A stretch of 64,000 nt of DNA from Takakia lepidozioides (lineage: Eukaryota; Streptophyta; Takakiopsida; Takakiales; Takakiaceae): NCBI GenBank assembly GCA_030704615.1, contig CM060731.1:70908756-70972755 (forward strand), in the 5' to 3' direction. The notes beneath the pieces are model-generated. The model saw only the letters and a program-made list of their open reading frames with translations. It did no database searches and had not been told where the DNA came from. The position numbers were made by a program, and so were the translations under genes. Below, in pieces: positions 12,201 through 22,759 of the stretch; the first letter of the stretch is position 1, and every line of letters starts with the position of its first letter.

Positions 12201-13213
12201 TGATTTTGACATGTACCAGCGAAGGGGAGAAAGTGGGGCCCTCAGTAGACGAGTTGAAAAGCACTAGTTAAAAAGCACTGGCGCTTGATAGGGTGGGGCA
12301 AAATTCAGGCTGGGGTGATCATTGATATCCCGGACGCAATGTAAAAAAGACGGTTGTGAGTGAAGGACACCCGTAGCAAAAAAACCCTGCTGTCTCAAAA
12401 AAGGAGGCAGTCACAAAGAGCAAGGCACTTTGTCCAAGCTTCTCGAATCTAGCAACAATGTGGACAGGGATTGAGTCATTGGGAACAATTTATGTAAGGT
12501 GGCGAAGAAAACCTTGTCTGAGGATCACTGGATATTTCTCTAGTACGGTTGGACTAGTAGAGATTGAAATCCGTGCTCAGCTCAGCTTCAGACTGTCTCA
12601 TTGTGAAGGGTCACGGTTGACTGGACAGAAATGGGATTGACATTGCCGGGCTCCCAAATCTCTGAGACGACATGTGGTAGTTTTATCTATAGCTTCTCAA
12701 AGCAATTGTTTTACATTGTTCATTATAGTGTGACATTCTCATAACGATATTGTCGTCAGCTGCATGAGCAGTGCATCTTTTTGGATTGTTGGTCCCCATA
12801 ACCCTAATAACCTTTTTGAACTTTTTAAATTCTCTAAACAAAAGTCTATGTGTTATGTCGTCCAGGGCATGTTGAATAGAGGTGGAAGTCATTTTATCCA
12901 TCCATCTTCCACCTGGATGGTCAATGGGCCAAGTCATATCCACCTTGATGGTCAATGTGCCACGCCATATAGTTGCCCCAAATTCCTGTAGGACATCTGA
13001 CACTCACCTCACACTCCATGACTCATTTGACACTCATGTCAAATGCCCCATATGAATTATCTTGGTCAACATCTGTTGACCGTATGGGTGTCATTCGAGT
13101 GTGAAATTTGTAACACCATGTGGCTTTTCCTACAATGATCCAAATCACACCTTGCCTCGTCTCACATGGGTGTAAGAAGAGCCGTTCAAAGTGCCAGGTG
13201 TGAACTATGGGTG
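12201..13213. other. Right subterminal region of CACTA 1, no gene seen
   Basis: No supported coding sequence. Around 12890-12970 a short motif with CACCTGGATGGTCAATG recurs imperfectly. Near 13130-13190 the subterminal sequence shares AACGGCTCTTCT, in reverse complement, with the left end. Confidence 0.5.
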
Positions 13214-13243
13214 GTGTTGGAAAAACCGGTTTCTGTAGTAGTG
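13214..13243 (-). repeat. Right terminal inverted repeat of CACTA 1
   Basis: On the minus strand this begins CACTACTACAGAAACCGGTT. The subterminal AACGGCTCTTCT motif recurs just inside, mirroring the left end. Confidence 0.85.
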
Positions 13244-13246
13244 CCA

Positions 13247-13700
13247 ACAAGCTCCATTTCTCCACGAAACTCACAAAAGTGAATCTGAAAATACACACCT
13301 TGATAAACTTGGTGTACCTGCAGTTCTACTGCACATTCCCTGGCTCTAGGACGCCTCATTGCTGCCCTTCCAGCCGCTCTTGCCACTCCAAGAGCCCTCG
13401 CCGTGCTAGAGTTTCAGATTGAAACTTCCAACTCAAGCAATATTTCACAAGTGCACTGATTTGCACACAAGAGGGACCAGCCCCCTCTCTTCACTCATAC
13501 CTCTTCATGAGCTTGGAGCTGCAGCTCCCAACAGACTGCGATGCATCCCCTCGTTGCTCCGCCTTTCGGCTGCTCCTCATCTACCCGCAACAACTCGTTT
13601 CGGGCAGATACCTGGAGCTGATCATATCATCTCCAACTTGCAACATGCTAACTTCCCATGCGCAGCCCACATTTCAGCAGCTCCTTAACTCGGCCTGCAG
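13247..13700. other. Flank between CACTA 1 and the MULE
   Basis: Short open frames on both strands show no recognised domain. The part next to 13700 would be continuous with 28573 onward before the MULE inserted. Confidence 0.4.
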
Positions 13701-13710
13701 CTGAAGAAGA
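13701..13710 (+). repeat. MULE target-site duplication, left copy
   Basis: CTGAAGAAGA, identical to 28563-28572. Confidence 0.85.
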
Positions 13711-13760
13711 GGTTTGCTATTTCATGAGCATGAGCGGCATGAGCGGCATGAGCAGAGTAG
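13711..13760 (+). repeat. MULE left TIR with CATGAGC iterations
   Basis: Begins GGTTTGCTATTTCATGAGC and continues with repeated CATGAGCGG units. Its inverted partner is at about 28510-28562, where the iterations are arranged slightly differently. Confidence 0.85.
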
Positions 13761-13969
13761 TAACACAATCGGTTTTCATGAGCAGAAGTACAAATTTCGA
13801 AAATAAAAAACAATAAAAAACAATAAAAAACAATAATTTAATGCAATGTGTCAGAAAAAACAAATATATTATTCGGCCCCTTGAAGGGAAAATTGCACTT
13901 TTGACAGTTGTGCTCATGATATTTTGTCTTCCGCTCATGCCAATTCCTAGCGACATGTGCAAATATGGC

Positions 13970-14330
13970 GCCGAATTTCGCGGTAATAGGGTCCGTAACC
14001 TGAAAAAACGGCGACGTATTTCGCGGCAATAGGTCTCTCTGGCGAAAAATGGTGCCGAATTCCGCGGCTATAGGTCCCCTCATGACAGGTAATTCGGCGC
14101 CATTTTTCCAGTGCATGTTCGGACTTAGCCAGTTTTCGGCCCAAAAAAGAGAAATTCGGCGCCATTTTTCCAGACACGGTACCAGTGCATGTTGGGACTT
14201 AGCCAGTTTTCGGCCCCAAAAAGAGAAATTCGGCGCCATTTTCCCAAACACAGGTACCAGTGCATGTTGGGACTTAGCGAGTTTTCGGCCCCAAAAAGAG
14301 AAATTCGGCGCCATTTTTCCAGAAATGGCC
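13970..14330 (+). repeat. Palindrome array 1: 62-75-bp units with GAAATTCGGCGCC
   Basis: GGCGCC cores lie at 14096, 14158, 14232 and 14307. Most are preceded by AGAGAAATTC and followed by ATTTTTCCA or ATTTTCCC. Between them recurs GGACTTAGCCAGTTTTCGGCCC, and a diverged copy is near 13970. The half-palindrome GAAATTCGGCGCC and the GGACTTAGCCA element are shared with the array in the intron at 24950-25925. Confidence 0.85.
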
Positions 14331-14478
14331 CCAGAACTGCTTCTGTTGGATCTCAGTTTGAATGGAATATTGCCTCATTCCAGGAGTTTTGGGGTGCATT
14401 TCATTACACTGCAAAAAAAAAGTCTGATACAGCAAAATGCATTTGAAAATATCCATATGGAGGATTCCGTTTGCCCCA

Positions 14479-17400
14479 TCAATGATTTCTGGAATCCCTA
14501 AGAAGGAGTTTGTGCAGCTCGTTCACGCTCAACGCCGGTGCATGAATAAAGTCATCAATAGTCACGTTCATCCTCAACCTCTTCAGGTAAATGTAATACA
14601 GATGCTTGCACGGATAATACTTCGAACCCTTCTTTGCTTCCATCAACGAGAAGTCCGTACAGTTGCAAGTCGGCTCCACTCCAATCGTAATTGTGTATAC
14701 ATCGTCGCGTACAGCCGAGCCGGCCGTTGCCATCCGATACACACGCCCAAGGCCGGGTGGGGGTACGTCCACGGAGCTCTGAATAGTGCAAGCCATCCCA
14801 AGAGCATTGGCAATCCGAGTCTCATTCAACTTGTTGGGAGGGTGTCGTCTCTTCACTCTTCCGAATCGCATTGTGGGATGTGCAGAATTGTCCAATCCGT
14901 CTCTACTGGACCGAGCAGTATGCAATGGCTGGGTCTGAGGAACCGGAAATGCGTGGGCCGGGATGTCTGTGCGTTGCACCATTCGAAATCCTGCTGCAGA
15001 TAGAGCATCCGCCTCATTCTGAGAGAGGCTGCAACCCGGTGCAACAGGCCAGACGCCCGGAGGCTCCGGCATTCCCTGAATCCCGTACTTGGGCTTGCCA
15101 AATACACAGGTCATTATGTCGTGCCTACAGAACCAAAATGTCTGCGTTGTGGCGTGAGCAAATGTGGGAGTCAAAAATCTGCCGCTGAAACAAGGTGCAG
15201 GTACAGCACCGTGTGGGTTCCTCCGAATCATCTCACCACAGCGTGCTCTCGTATCCACCCGGATGGCGCAACACTTCCCTCGAAATGCCGGCAATGTCCT
15301 CGCAATTCTCCACTGTGACTCCGACACTCTTGTCTCCACAATGGGAATGTTGTATTGCTTTACTACAGATGGCTCGTTATGTTGCCGGGGCACGCGCCCT
15401 GTGCTCAAAGGAGATGACGATCTTGAACGTGCAGGACTTCCGGTGCTCGACGAGACCTCCTCGGACAACATCACCGGACCACGAGGGAGCGTGCGAATAT
15501 TCTTGTCAGCTCGCCATGAATCCTCTTCTCCGCCAGGTGCCTCGTCAAGTCTTCGTCTCACTGGACGGGTATGAACATCTCCTTCCAAATGTTGGCCTCT
15601 TCGCAGCAATGGCGTGTCCCGAAGGCCCTCTCGCAAGGCCGCCGCCCACTTCCGAGGATTCTTCGATCTGGAGGCAGTCCGCATCAGCATTTCCTGCCTG
15701 TCCGGCCCCAAGCCCCACTGTTTCCCTTTCAAGAACTCGTTGTACCTGCATTGCTGCATAATTGACCTCACAATGTCCTCCGTTGTGGCAGTGAGGATGT
15801 CCACCAGATGCGCCGCAGAGGAGGCACGCCAGGAAGAGTGCACTGATTCGGCCATGTTTGTCGTGGGCATGTCGGTGTCGGAGTCGAGACACATTTCCTG
15901 CACAAGCACATGTTGAGGTTACAAGCAAGTTACAAATATGGCCAAGAATAATATCCAACGGGACGCGAATTCGTGCAACTCACCTCCCGCATATAGTCGC
16001 CGAACTGGAGGAAACGATAATGCCACCATGCTAGCCAACTGACCATTGCTCCTTCGTCTGATTTCCTTACAGCACCTGACGATGTCCACCAAGCCCGTAT
16101 GCATGCAAACTGTGTCTCTGCATCATCCAAGGTGGGAGCGCGCTTCCACGCAAGGCACATGGAACGGTGCTCCTCTCTGAAATCTGGCGCCACGAGCCTG
16201 GTTGTGTACTGCGAAAGGCTCTGCAGAAAGTGGAACCCACAAGATCTCTCCTTGCCTTCCATGGGAACATTGGGGTCTTGCCCGTACACCCTTCGGATGG
16301 CAGCCCAATTTGCTTGTGCGTTGTCCGCCATGAAACCACGGAAATTGGGAGGGGGCAATCCCGCCTTGGCCATCTGTTCGTTTATTCCCTGCCAAAGAAG
16401 CATCTCCGATTGTGTGTCCTCTCCTTTCATCTCACAAATAGCAATTGTCATTAGCATCCTGCAGTGGGTGTCGTAGACATGTGCACCCATTGTCACCCAC
16501 TGGTGATTTGTAATTCGCTTGATATGGTCGAACATGACCCAACTGTTTGACAAGTTCCCACTCGTCATCCTGTCGACCAGTTCGACGCCACTGCCAGGTC
16601 CACACGTGGACATTTTGAATACGAAACAACGATCTGCCTCAGTCCCTTGTCCTGGAAACCTACTTCCATGAATGTAGTCATATCCACATCGTCGCTTCAC
16701 CTCCAGAATGGAGTGCATATCCGAGCCACGCCCAATTTTCTGTTTGCAAGAGACAATGTGGTTTCGGACATTCGGTGAACATACGTGGGACACCGACTCG
16801 AGCAATGCCTCCATTTCCTTCTCGTCGAGAGGAACTCTATCCGAGCCGTCTTCCGACATAATTCTGGCCAATGCCATCTTATGGGCGGCTTGGAGCTGTA
16901 TCTGTTTGGGTTTGGCACCCGGTCTCAACTTAACCTCCTCCTGAACGAGCTGCTCTGCTTCGTGGGCAGCCTCCCGCGAGTTCCCCCTCGCCAATTTGTG
17001 ACAATGGGAACCAACGTGTATGCAAGCTCGGGTGAGGTCAGGGAAACGGTGCAACACATAGAACTGCTTGGCATTACAAACAGACATGCAGTGTGGTGGT
17101 TCTTTGCAATGCGCACACTTAAATGTGGAGTTCGGAACCTTCTCCTGAGCTCGAAATGGTTGGTGAGCTGTGCCTGTCCAATCGGTCTCGTTCCTGTGAC
17201 CTCTGGATTTAAAGTGGAAACACCGCAACGCGCCCGCACAAACAACGTAGCGCACCCGCACACCATCAAGCATCTTCATGCTGGTGGTTTTGGTAACGCA
17301 CCAAGGATGACCGTCATGTTTTCTATCCATATCTGTCAACATTCCGGACGCCCTCGAGTAGTCCGCCCGAGGAGGGAACTCAAAGAAGACATTACCGTCG

Positions 17401-18056
17401 ACGTCGGCGGGAAGGCATGTAACCGATTTAATTGCGAACTTGCTGTAGTCCAGCCCGGCCAGCTCCGACCGGTGTCCCTCCAGGTGAAGCCCTCGCAGAA
17501 TTTCTAGAATAGATCGAACTGCGGTGCTCGTGCTGGGAATATGACTCCCTCCTCCACTGACGTCCATTGAGGACTTGCCTGATCTCCAGGACGACCTCGG
17601 AACTTCCATGACCTCGTCTGAGTCGGACAGGTTGTGAACAACCCGGTTCTCGGTCGTCTTCATGGATGGGTTCGGCTCTGGATTTACTTCGTTGCGGACT
17701 TCTCTCTTTGAGGTACCCACTCTCTGATTCGCGGATTGTTTCGTGGAAGGCGCCAGGATAGACGGTGCATTTGGCGGGCAAATGAAGTCCCCAACAGCCC
17801 TGTATATGACGCTGTCCGATGGTGGAACTCGCCATTCCCTGCCATCGCCGAAATCATCGTGGAGCACAACAATACTCTCAACAACAAGGCCGTTTGAGTC
17901 CTTCCTTTCCTCCTCCAAAAAAACCGACCCCGGTTTCAGGTGGTATCGAACGCACAGATATTTCTCCATCACCCGGCAGGTGTCCCCTCTGCACGGAAAT
18001 GAAGCTCTATGCTCGTGAGGAGGGCAGTACACTGTAGCGCTCGGGTTTTCCGCCAT
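14479..18056 (-). CDS. MULE transposase with SWIM zinc finger
   Basis: Exons are 18056-15984 and 15897-14479. The intron (GTGAGT to TGTGCAG) joins in phase and gives about 1163 residues. The start is the first in-frame ATG (MAENPSATVY). The N-terminal half is a Cys-rich DNA-binding-like region (CVTKTTSMKML, FKCAHCKEPPHC). The MULE catalytic region follows: VTMGAHVYDTHC, then FMADNAQANW near residue 573 with a likely catalytic Asp, then the C-x-x-H signature RSCGFHF near 610. The C-terminal SWIM finger is at about 1102-1125 (CNC, then CKH), a usual MULE transposase DNA-binding module. No frameshift is seen, so it could be functional. It is transcribed away from the palindrome arrays and divergently from the ParB/methyltransferase-like gene, and the arrays sit at its promoter. 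The third acidic residue was not assigned. Confidence 0.85.
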
Positions 18057-18339
18057 GGGAGATGTGCACACAAGACTGCCAGGATGGCGTGCGGGGAAGC
18101 TCCCTGGTAGAAGGGGGTGCAGTGATGGGAATGAATGCGATGCCGATTTGTCCGAGCGACGAAGCCTGATCCAAATCCAGGGAGCCAACTATCTCAAAAA
18201 TCCACAGTCAGAGTGTTAATGAACCTTGTCTCCGGAATGCGGCCCCTCGTCTTTGCGCAATAACTGCCAACGGTATGCAGTCAGAAAGTGGGGGGCCGTC
18301 CGGATGATGACGGCTGAAGGGGATAAGCCGGCACCGTGC

Positions 18340-19036
18340 CGTCACATTACTACCCCCGAATGGAAATTCGGCACCCAACATCCAACAGAGGAAGCCCGGA
18401 TGAAGTCGCCTCGGGCGCAGAGGCCGGAGTGTGTGCGACAGATAACATCTTCTGGATGGAGATTCGGCGCCGAATTTCCATCCGGTCCCCCCAAAGGGAG
18501 TCGTGTCGGGGGGTCAGGCCGAAAACTGGACGGCATAAAAACATCCCCAGATGGAAAAACGGCGCCGAATTTCCATCCGGGGCGATTCGGATGCAGTCGG
18601 GGAGGGGGAGTGGCCTGCAGTTGGCTGTCACATTTCAACCCCCGGACGGAAATTCGGCAACGAATATCGAACAGGGGACGCCCGGATGAAGTCGCCTGGG
18701 GCACAGAGGCCGGCCAGTGTGCGACAGAGAACATCCCCTGGACGGCCATTCGGCGCCGAATTTCCATCCGGGCCCCCCCAAAGGAAGTGTTGTCGGCGTG
18801 TCAGAGCGAAAACTGGCCGACATAAAAACCTCCACAGATGAGAAAACGGCGCCGAATTTCAATTCGGGGCCGTTCCAATGAAGTCGGGGAGGGGGGAGAG
18901 GTCGGAACCTGGCAGTCATATTTCAACCCCCGGGACGGAAATTCGGCACCGAATATCCAACAGAGCGGCGGAGAGGCGGCACCTCTCCGACAGAGACCAT
19001 CCCCCGGATGGAGATTCGGCGCCGAATTTCCATCCA
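18340..19036 (+). repeat. Palindrome array 2a: diverged units of about 95-100 bp
   Basis: Irregular units carry AAATTCGGCACC or GGCGCCGAATTTCCATCC at about 18365, 18465, 18560, 18750, 18850 and 19018. They look like older copies of the array that follows. The array begins about 300 bp upstream of the transposase ATG at 18056, so it occupies that gene's promoter region. Confidence 0.8.
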
Positions 19037-19830
19037 GCAGGTAAGTCGGATCGGTGCCATATGGATATTCGGCGCCGAATTTCCACCCTGCAGGTAATTC
19101 GAATCGTGGATGAATGGAAATTCGGCGCCGAATTTCCATCCAGCAGGTAAGTCGGATCGGTGCCATATGGATATTCGGCGCCGAATTTCCACCCTGCAGG
19201 TAATTCGAATCGTGGATGAATGGAAATTCGGCGCCGAATTTCCATCTAGCAGGTAAGTCGGATCGGTGCCATATGGATATTCGGCGCCGAATTTCCATCC
19301 TGCAGGTAATTCGAATCGTGGATGAATGGAAATTCGGCGCCGAATTTCCATCCAGCAGGTAAGTCGGATCGGTGCCATATGGATATTCGGCGCCGATTTT
19401 CCATCCTGCAGGTAATTCGAATCGTGGATGAATGGAAATTCGGCGCCGAATTTCCATCCAGCAGGTAAGTCGGATCGGTGCCATATGGATATTCGGCGCC
19501 GAATTTCCATCCTGCAGGTAATTCGAATCATGGATGAATGGAAATTCGGCGCCGAATTTCCATCCAGCAGGTAAGTCGGATCGGTGCCATATGGATATTC
19601 GGCGCCGAATTTCCATCCTGCAGGTAATTCGAATCGTGGATGAATGGAAATTCGGCGCCGAATTTCCATCCAGCAGGTAAGTCGGATCGGTGCCATATGG
19701 ATATTCGGCGCCGAATTTCCATCCTGCAGGTAATTCGAATCGTGGATGAATGGAAATTCGGCGCCGAATTTCCATCCAGCAGGTAAGTCGGATTAGTGCC
19801 GTATGGATATTCGGCGCCGGATTTCCACTC
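19037..19830 (+). repeat. Palindrome array 2b: about eight tandem 106-bp units
   Basis: The anchor CAGGTAAGTCGGATC recurs at a constant 106-bp step (19038, 19144, 19250, 19356, 19462, 19568, 19674, 19780). Each unit holds two palindromes with the core GAAATTCGGCGCCGAATTTC (or GATATTCGGCGCCGAATTTC), about 50 bp apart. Units are nearly identical, which implies recent amplification. Because 106 leaves remainder 1 on division by 3, long open frames appear by chance; none is treated as coding. Confidence 0.95.
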
Positions 19831-20190
19831 GCCATTTATTTCTGAGCGAGGAATTACCTTCGTGCAGGTAATTCCCATATAAGAATTACCTTCGTGCAGG
19901 TAATTCGCATACAAGAATTACCTTTGTGCAGGTAATTTCCAGATGACAATTACCTTCCTGCAGGTAATTCCAATCGATGTTTATTCCTCGTCCAGAATTA
20001 CCTGCACAAAGGTAATTCTCATCTGGAAATTACCTGCATGAAGGTAATTCTTGTATGTGAATTACCTGCACGAAGGTAATTCTTATATGGGAATTACCTG
20101 CACGGAGGTAATTCCTCGCTCAGAAATAAATGGCGAATCGAAATTCGGCGCCGAATATCCATATGGCACCGATCCGACTTACCTGCAGGA
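19775..20190. repeat. About 0.4 kb near-perfect palindrome at the centre of the array
   Basis: Units with GAATTACCTTCGTGCAGGTAATTC run from 19842, and their inverse (GAATTACCTGCACGAAGGTAATTC) returns up to 20120, mirrored around about 19980. The arms extend outward through TTTATTTCTGAGCGAG on the left and its complement on the right, and then the GGCGCC units. Each small unit is itself an imperfect inverted repeat. The palindrome separates the 106-bp array from the 137-bp array. Confidence 0.9.
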
Positions 20191-21490
20191 TGGAAATTCG
20201 GCGCCGAATTACCTGCTTGAAGGAAATTTGGCGAACCGCCCTACCTGCGCGGATGGAAATTCGGCGCCGGATTTCCATCCGCGCGCATCCGAATTACCTG
20301 CTTGAAGGAAATTTGGCGCACCGCCATCCTACGCGGATGGAAATTCGGCGCCGGATTTCCATCCGGGCGCATCCGAATTACCTGCGCGGATGGAAATTCG
20401 GCGCCGGATTTCCATCCGCGCGCATCCGAATTACCTGCTTGAAGGAAATTTGGCGCACCGCCATCCTACGCGGATGGAAATTCGGCGCCGGATTTCCATC
20501 CGGGCGCATCCGAATTACCTGCGCGGATGGAAATTCGGCGCCGGATTTCCATCCGCGCGCATCCGAATTACCTGCTTGAAGGAAATTTGGCGCACCGCCC
20601 TACCTGCGCGGATGGAAATTCGGCGCCGGATTTCCATCCGGGCGCATCCGAATTACCTGCGCGGATGGAAATTCGGCGCCGGATTTCCATCCGCGCGCAT
20701 CCGAATTACCTGCTTGAAGGAAATTTGGCGCACCGCCCTACCTGCGCGGATGGAAATTCGGCGCCGGATTTCCATCCGGGCGCATCCGAATTACCTGCGC
20801 GGATGGAAATTCGGCGCCGGATTTCCATCCGCGCGCATCCGAATTACCTGCTTGAAGGAAATTTGGCGCACCGCCCTACCTGCGCGGATGGAAATTCGGC
20901 GCCGGATTTCCATCCGGGCGCATCCGAATTACCTGCGCGGATGGAAATTCGGCGCCGGATTTCCATCCGCGCGCATCCGAATTACCTGCTTGAAGGAAAT
21001 TTGGCGCACCGCCATCCTACGCGGATGGAAATTCGGCGCCGGATTTCCATCCGCGCGCATCCGAATTACCTGCGCGGATGGAAATTCGGCGCCGGATTTC
21101 CATCCGCGCGCATCCGAATTACCTGCTTGAAGGAAATTTGGCGCTCCGCCCTACCTGCGCGGATGGAAATTCGGCGCCGGATTTCCATCCGGGCGCATCC
21201 GAATTACCTGCGCGGATGGAAATTCGGCGCCGGATTTCCATCCGCGCGCATCCGAATTACCTGCTTGAAGGAAATTTGGCGCACCGCCATCCTACGCGGA
21301 TGGAAATTCGGCGCCGGATTTCCATCCGCGCGCATCCGAATTACCTGCGCGGATGGAAATTCGGCGCCGGATTTCCATCCGCGCGCATCCGAATTACCTG
21401 CTTGAAGGAAATTTGGCGAACCGCCCTACCTGCGCGGATGGAAATTCGGCGCCGGATTTCCATCCGCGCGCTTCCGAATTACCTGCGTGA
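20190..21490 (+). repeat. Palindrome array 2c: about nine tandem 137-138-bp units
   Basis: The anchor ACCTGCTTGAAGG recurs at 20296, 20433, 20570, 20708, 20846, 20984, 21121, 21259 and 21396. Each unit contains two copies of GGAAATTCGGCGCCGGATTT, plus the diverged half-site GGAAATTTGGCGC. The array ends about 220 bp before the first ATG of the ParB/methyltransferase-like gene. Confidence 0.95.
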
Positions 21491-21713
21491 GGGAAATTCC
21501 GGGACTGTTTTCGTCTATTTTCTTCCGACATGGAGGGCTTCATCCGACATTTAATTGCGCAGTTGGGCAATAAATGTCGACGGCCGTCGCTTATTATTCG
21601 GGCTGGCGACGCATGGCTTCCTGGACACGTACCCTAAATCTCATGCTATACTTGGCTTAACATGGTATTCCAGGCATGTACCCCAAAAAAGGAGATCTTT
21701 TTGGCTGGGACTT

Positions 21714-22759
21714 ATGCCGCCTGAAGGGCGTGGCTCTCCTGAGAGAGACCTCAGATCCAGACCGCGGCGGAAGTTGAAAGCTCTGTACTACGGACGACGG
21801 CCAATCTCTCGCATGGCCAAACTGAAGCTCCAGCAGGAGATTCCAGTGTCTTGCTCACAACCTGCGCCAACTGAAGCCGAGTACTCTCAGGCAAGCCACT
21901 TCTGCTTTCGGTTTGTTCGATTTCTTTTTTGCTTTCGCTTCGTTACCTCGCTTTGTTTCTGCATCTTCATCCTGGCTTTGCTTTATGAGTGAACTTTAGA
22001 TAGTTGACTGAACCTTAGATTGTTTGCAATGCGTGTGCAAATCCGGCAGCTCTGGAGAAGGCTGCTTGTGCATGTCATTCTTAGGCAATGGTTGCATTTG
22101 TTTTCATTGTTGTTGCATGGCTCTCCATACTTCCTAAACTTGTTATGTTTTCATTTTTGCTACATGATTGCTGCTATGGTGGTTGCGCTGCTGCTTTTTG
22201 CACCACTGTTGGTGTTCACGATTTTTGTCAATCACAGAGTGACGACGAGCCCGGCACGCTGGTGGTATCATCGACAGCTCCAACTCATCGCATGTTTGAA
22301 TCGCCCAACTTGGGGCGAGAGGGCAAACTTAAATCTTTTGTTGGTGGACGGGAGGACTTGCAACGAGATTACGATAGAGTAGGCATTGGGGAGGTTGGTG
22401 CAGGCGGCATGGCAGGTGAAGGGCGTGAGGACATGAGGACAGCAGATCCGGCAATGGAGGTTGTTCATGCACATGCAGTAGGGCCCGCCCACGCAAAGAA
22501 AAAGAAGAAAGCTAAGCACATGCAATCCCCGGCGAGAGAGCAGTCACGGGCTGCGGAGGGGGGAGTGAGCAGTGCGCGCGAGGGTGTCAGTTCGCCTCAA
22601 TCAAAGGTGGTCGTCCTGGAGGGCTCCCCTGTTGCTAGCCCTAGTAAGAAACAGAAAGCCCGTGAGAGGGCAAAAGAGAGGGCAAAAGAACAGACGAGAC
22701 AGAATGCTAGCAAGGAGGAAAGACAAAAGGCAGCTGAAGAGGCCCGGGTGCCCAAATGA
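21714..22759 (+). CDS. 5' exons of the ParB/methyltransferase-like gene, or a small upstream gene
   Basis: The first in-frame ATG is at 21714. Exon 21714-21890 appears to join exon 22238-22759 through a GC-AG intron (CAG|GCAAGC to TCACAG), phase 0. The encoded segment is basic and disordered-looking: SRPRRKLKALYYGRRP, KKKKKAKHM, KKQKARERAKERAKEQ. The frame stops at 22757-22759, overlapping the ATG at 22756 of the next frame. Either one base has been lost and this is the basic N-terminus of the larger protein, or it is a short separate protein. The basic tail would suit nuclear import or DNA contact. Confidence 0.5.

Larger units (their letters stand above)
1641..13243. mobile_element. CACTA (En/Spm) DNA transposon 1, 11.6 kb
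   Basis: The left end reads CACTAGTACAAAAACTGGTT. The reverse complement of the right end reads CACTACTACAGAAACCGGTT. Both continue with T-rich sequence and then the subterminal motif AACGGCTCTTCT, so the terminal match extends well beyond the CACTA pentamer. Flanking trinucleotides are TCA on the left and CCA on the right, so the expected 3-bp target duplication matches at only two of three positions. Inside are a TNP2-type transposase gene on +, a divergent accessory gene on -, a LINE fragment, and PPR-derived scraps in the 3' third. The frameshifts in the transposase suggest the copy is not currently autonomous, unless they are assembly errors. Confidence 0.85.

Noticed and set aside
1638-13246. 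Perfect 3-bp target duplication for CACTA 1
   Set aside because: Flanks are TCA and CCA, only two of three bases match. The TIRs support the element, but the duplication is not claimed.
18801-19835. Long open frames (up to 344 codons) on the minus strand with repeated MEIRRRISI-like peptide
   Set aside because: They arise from the 106-bp palindrome array, where a nearly identical unit is read in all three frames in turn. The same peptides occur on both strands because the unit is palindromic.
18450-21490. CRISPR-like array
   Set aside because: The repeat itself is 106 or 137 bp and spacers are not unique. The context is a eukaryotic transposon with introns.
20130-21554. Open frames of 145-292 codons on the plus strand
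   Set aside because: Products of the 137-138-bp array, with the same peptides as the minus-strand frames at 19 kb. No start context, splice sites or domain.
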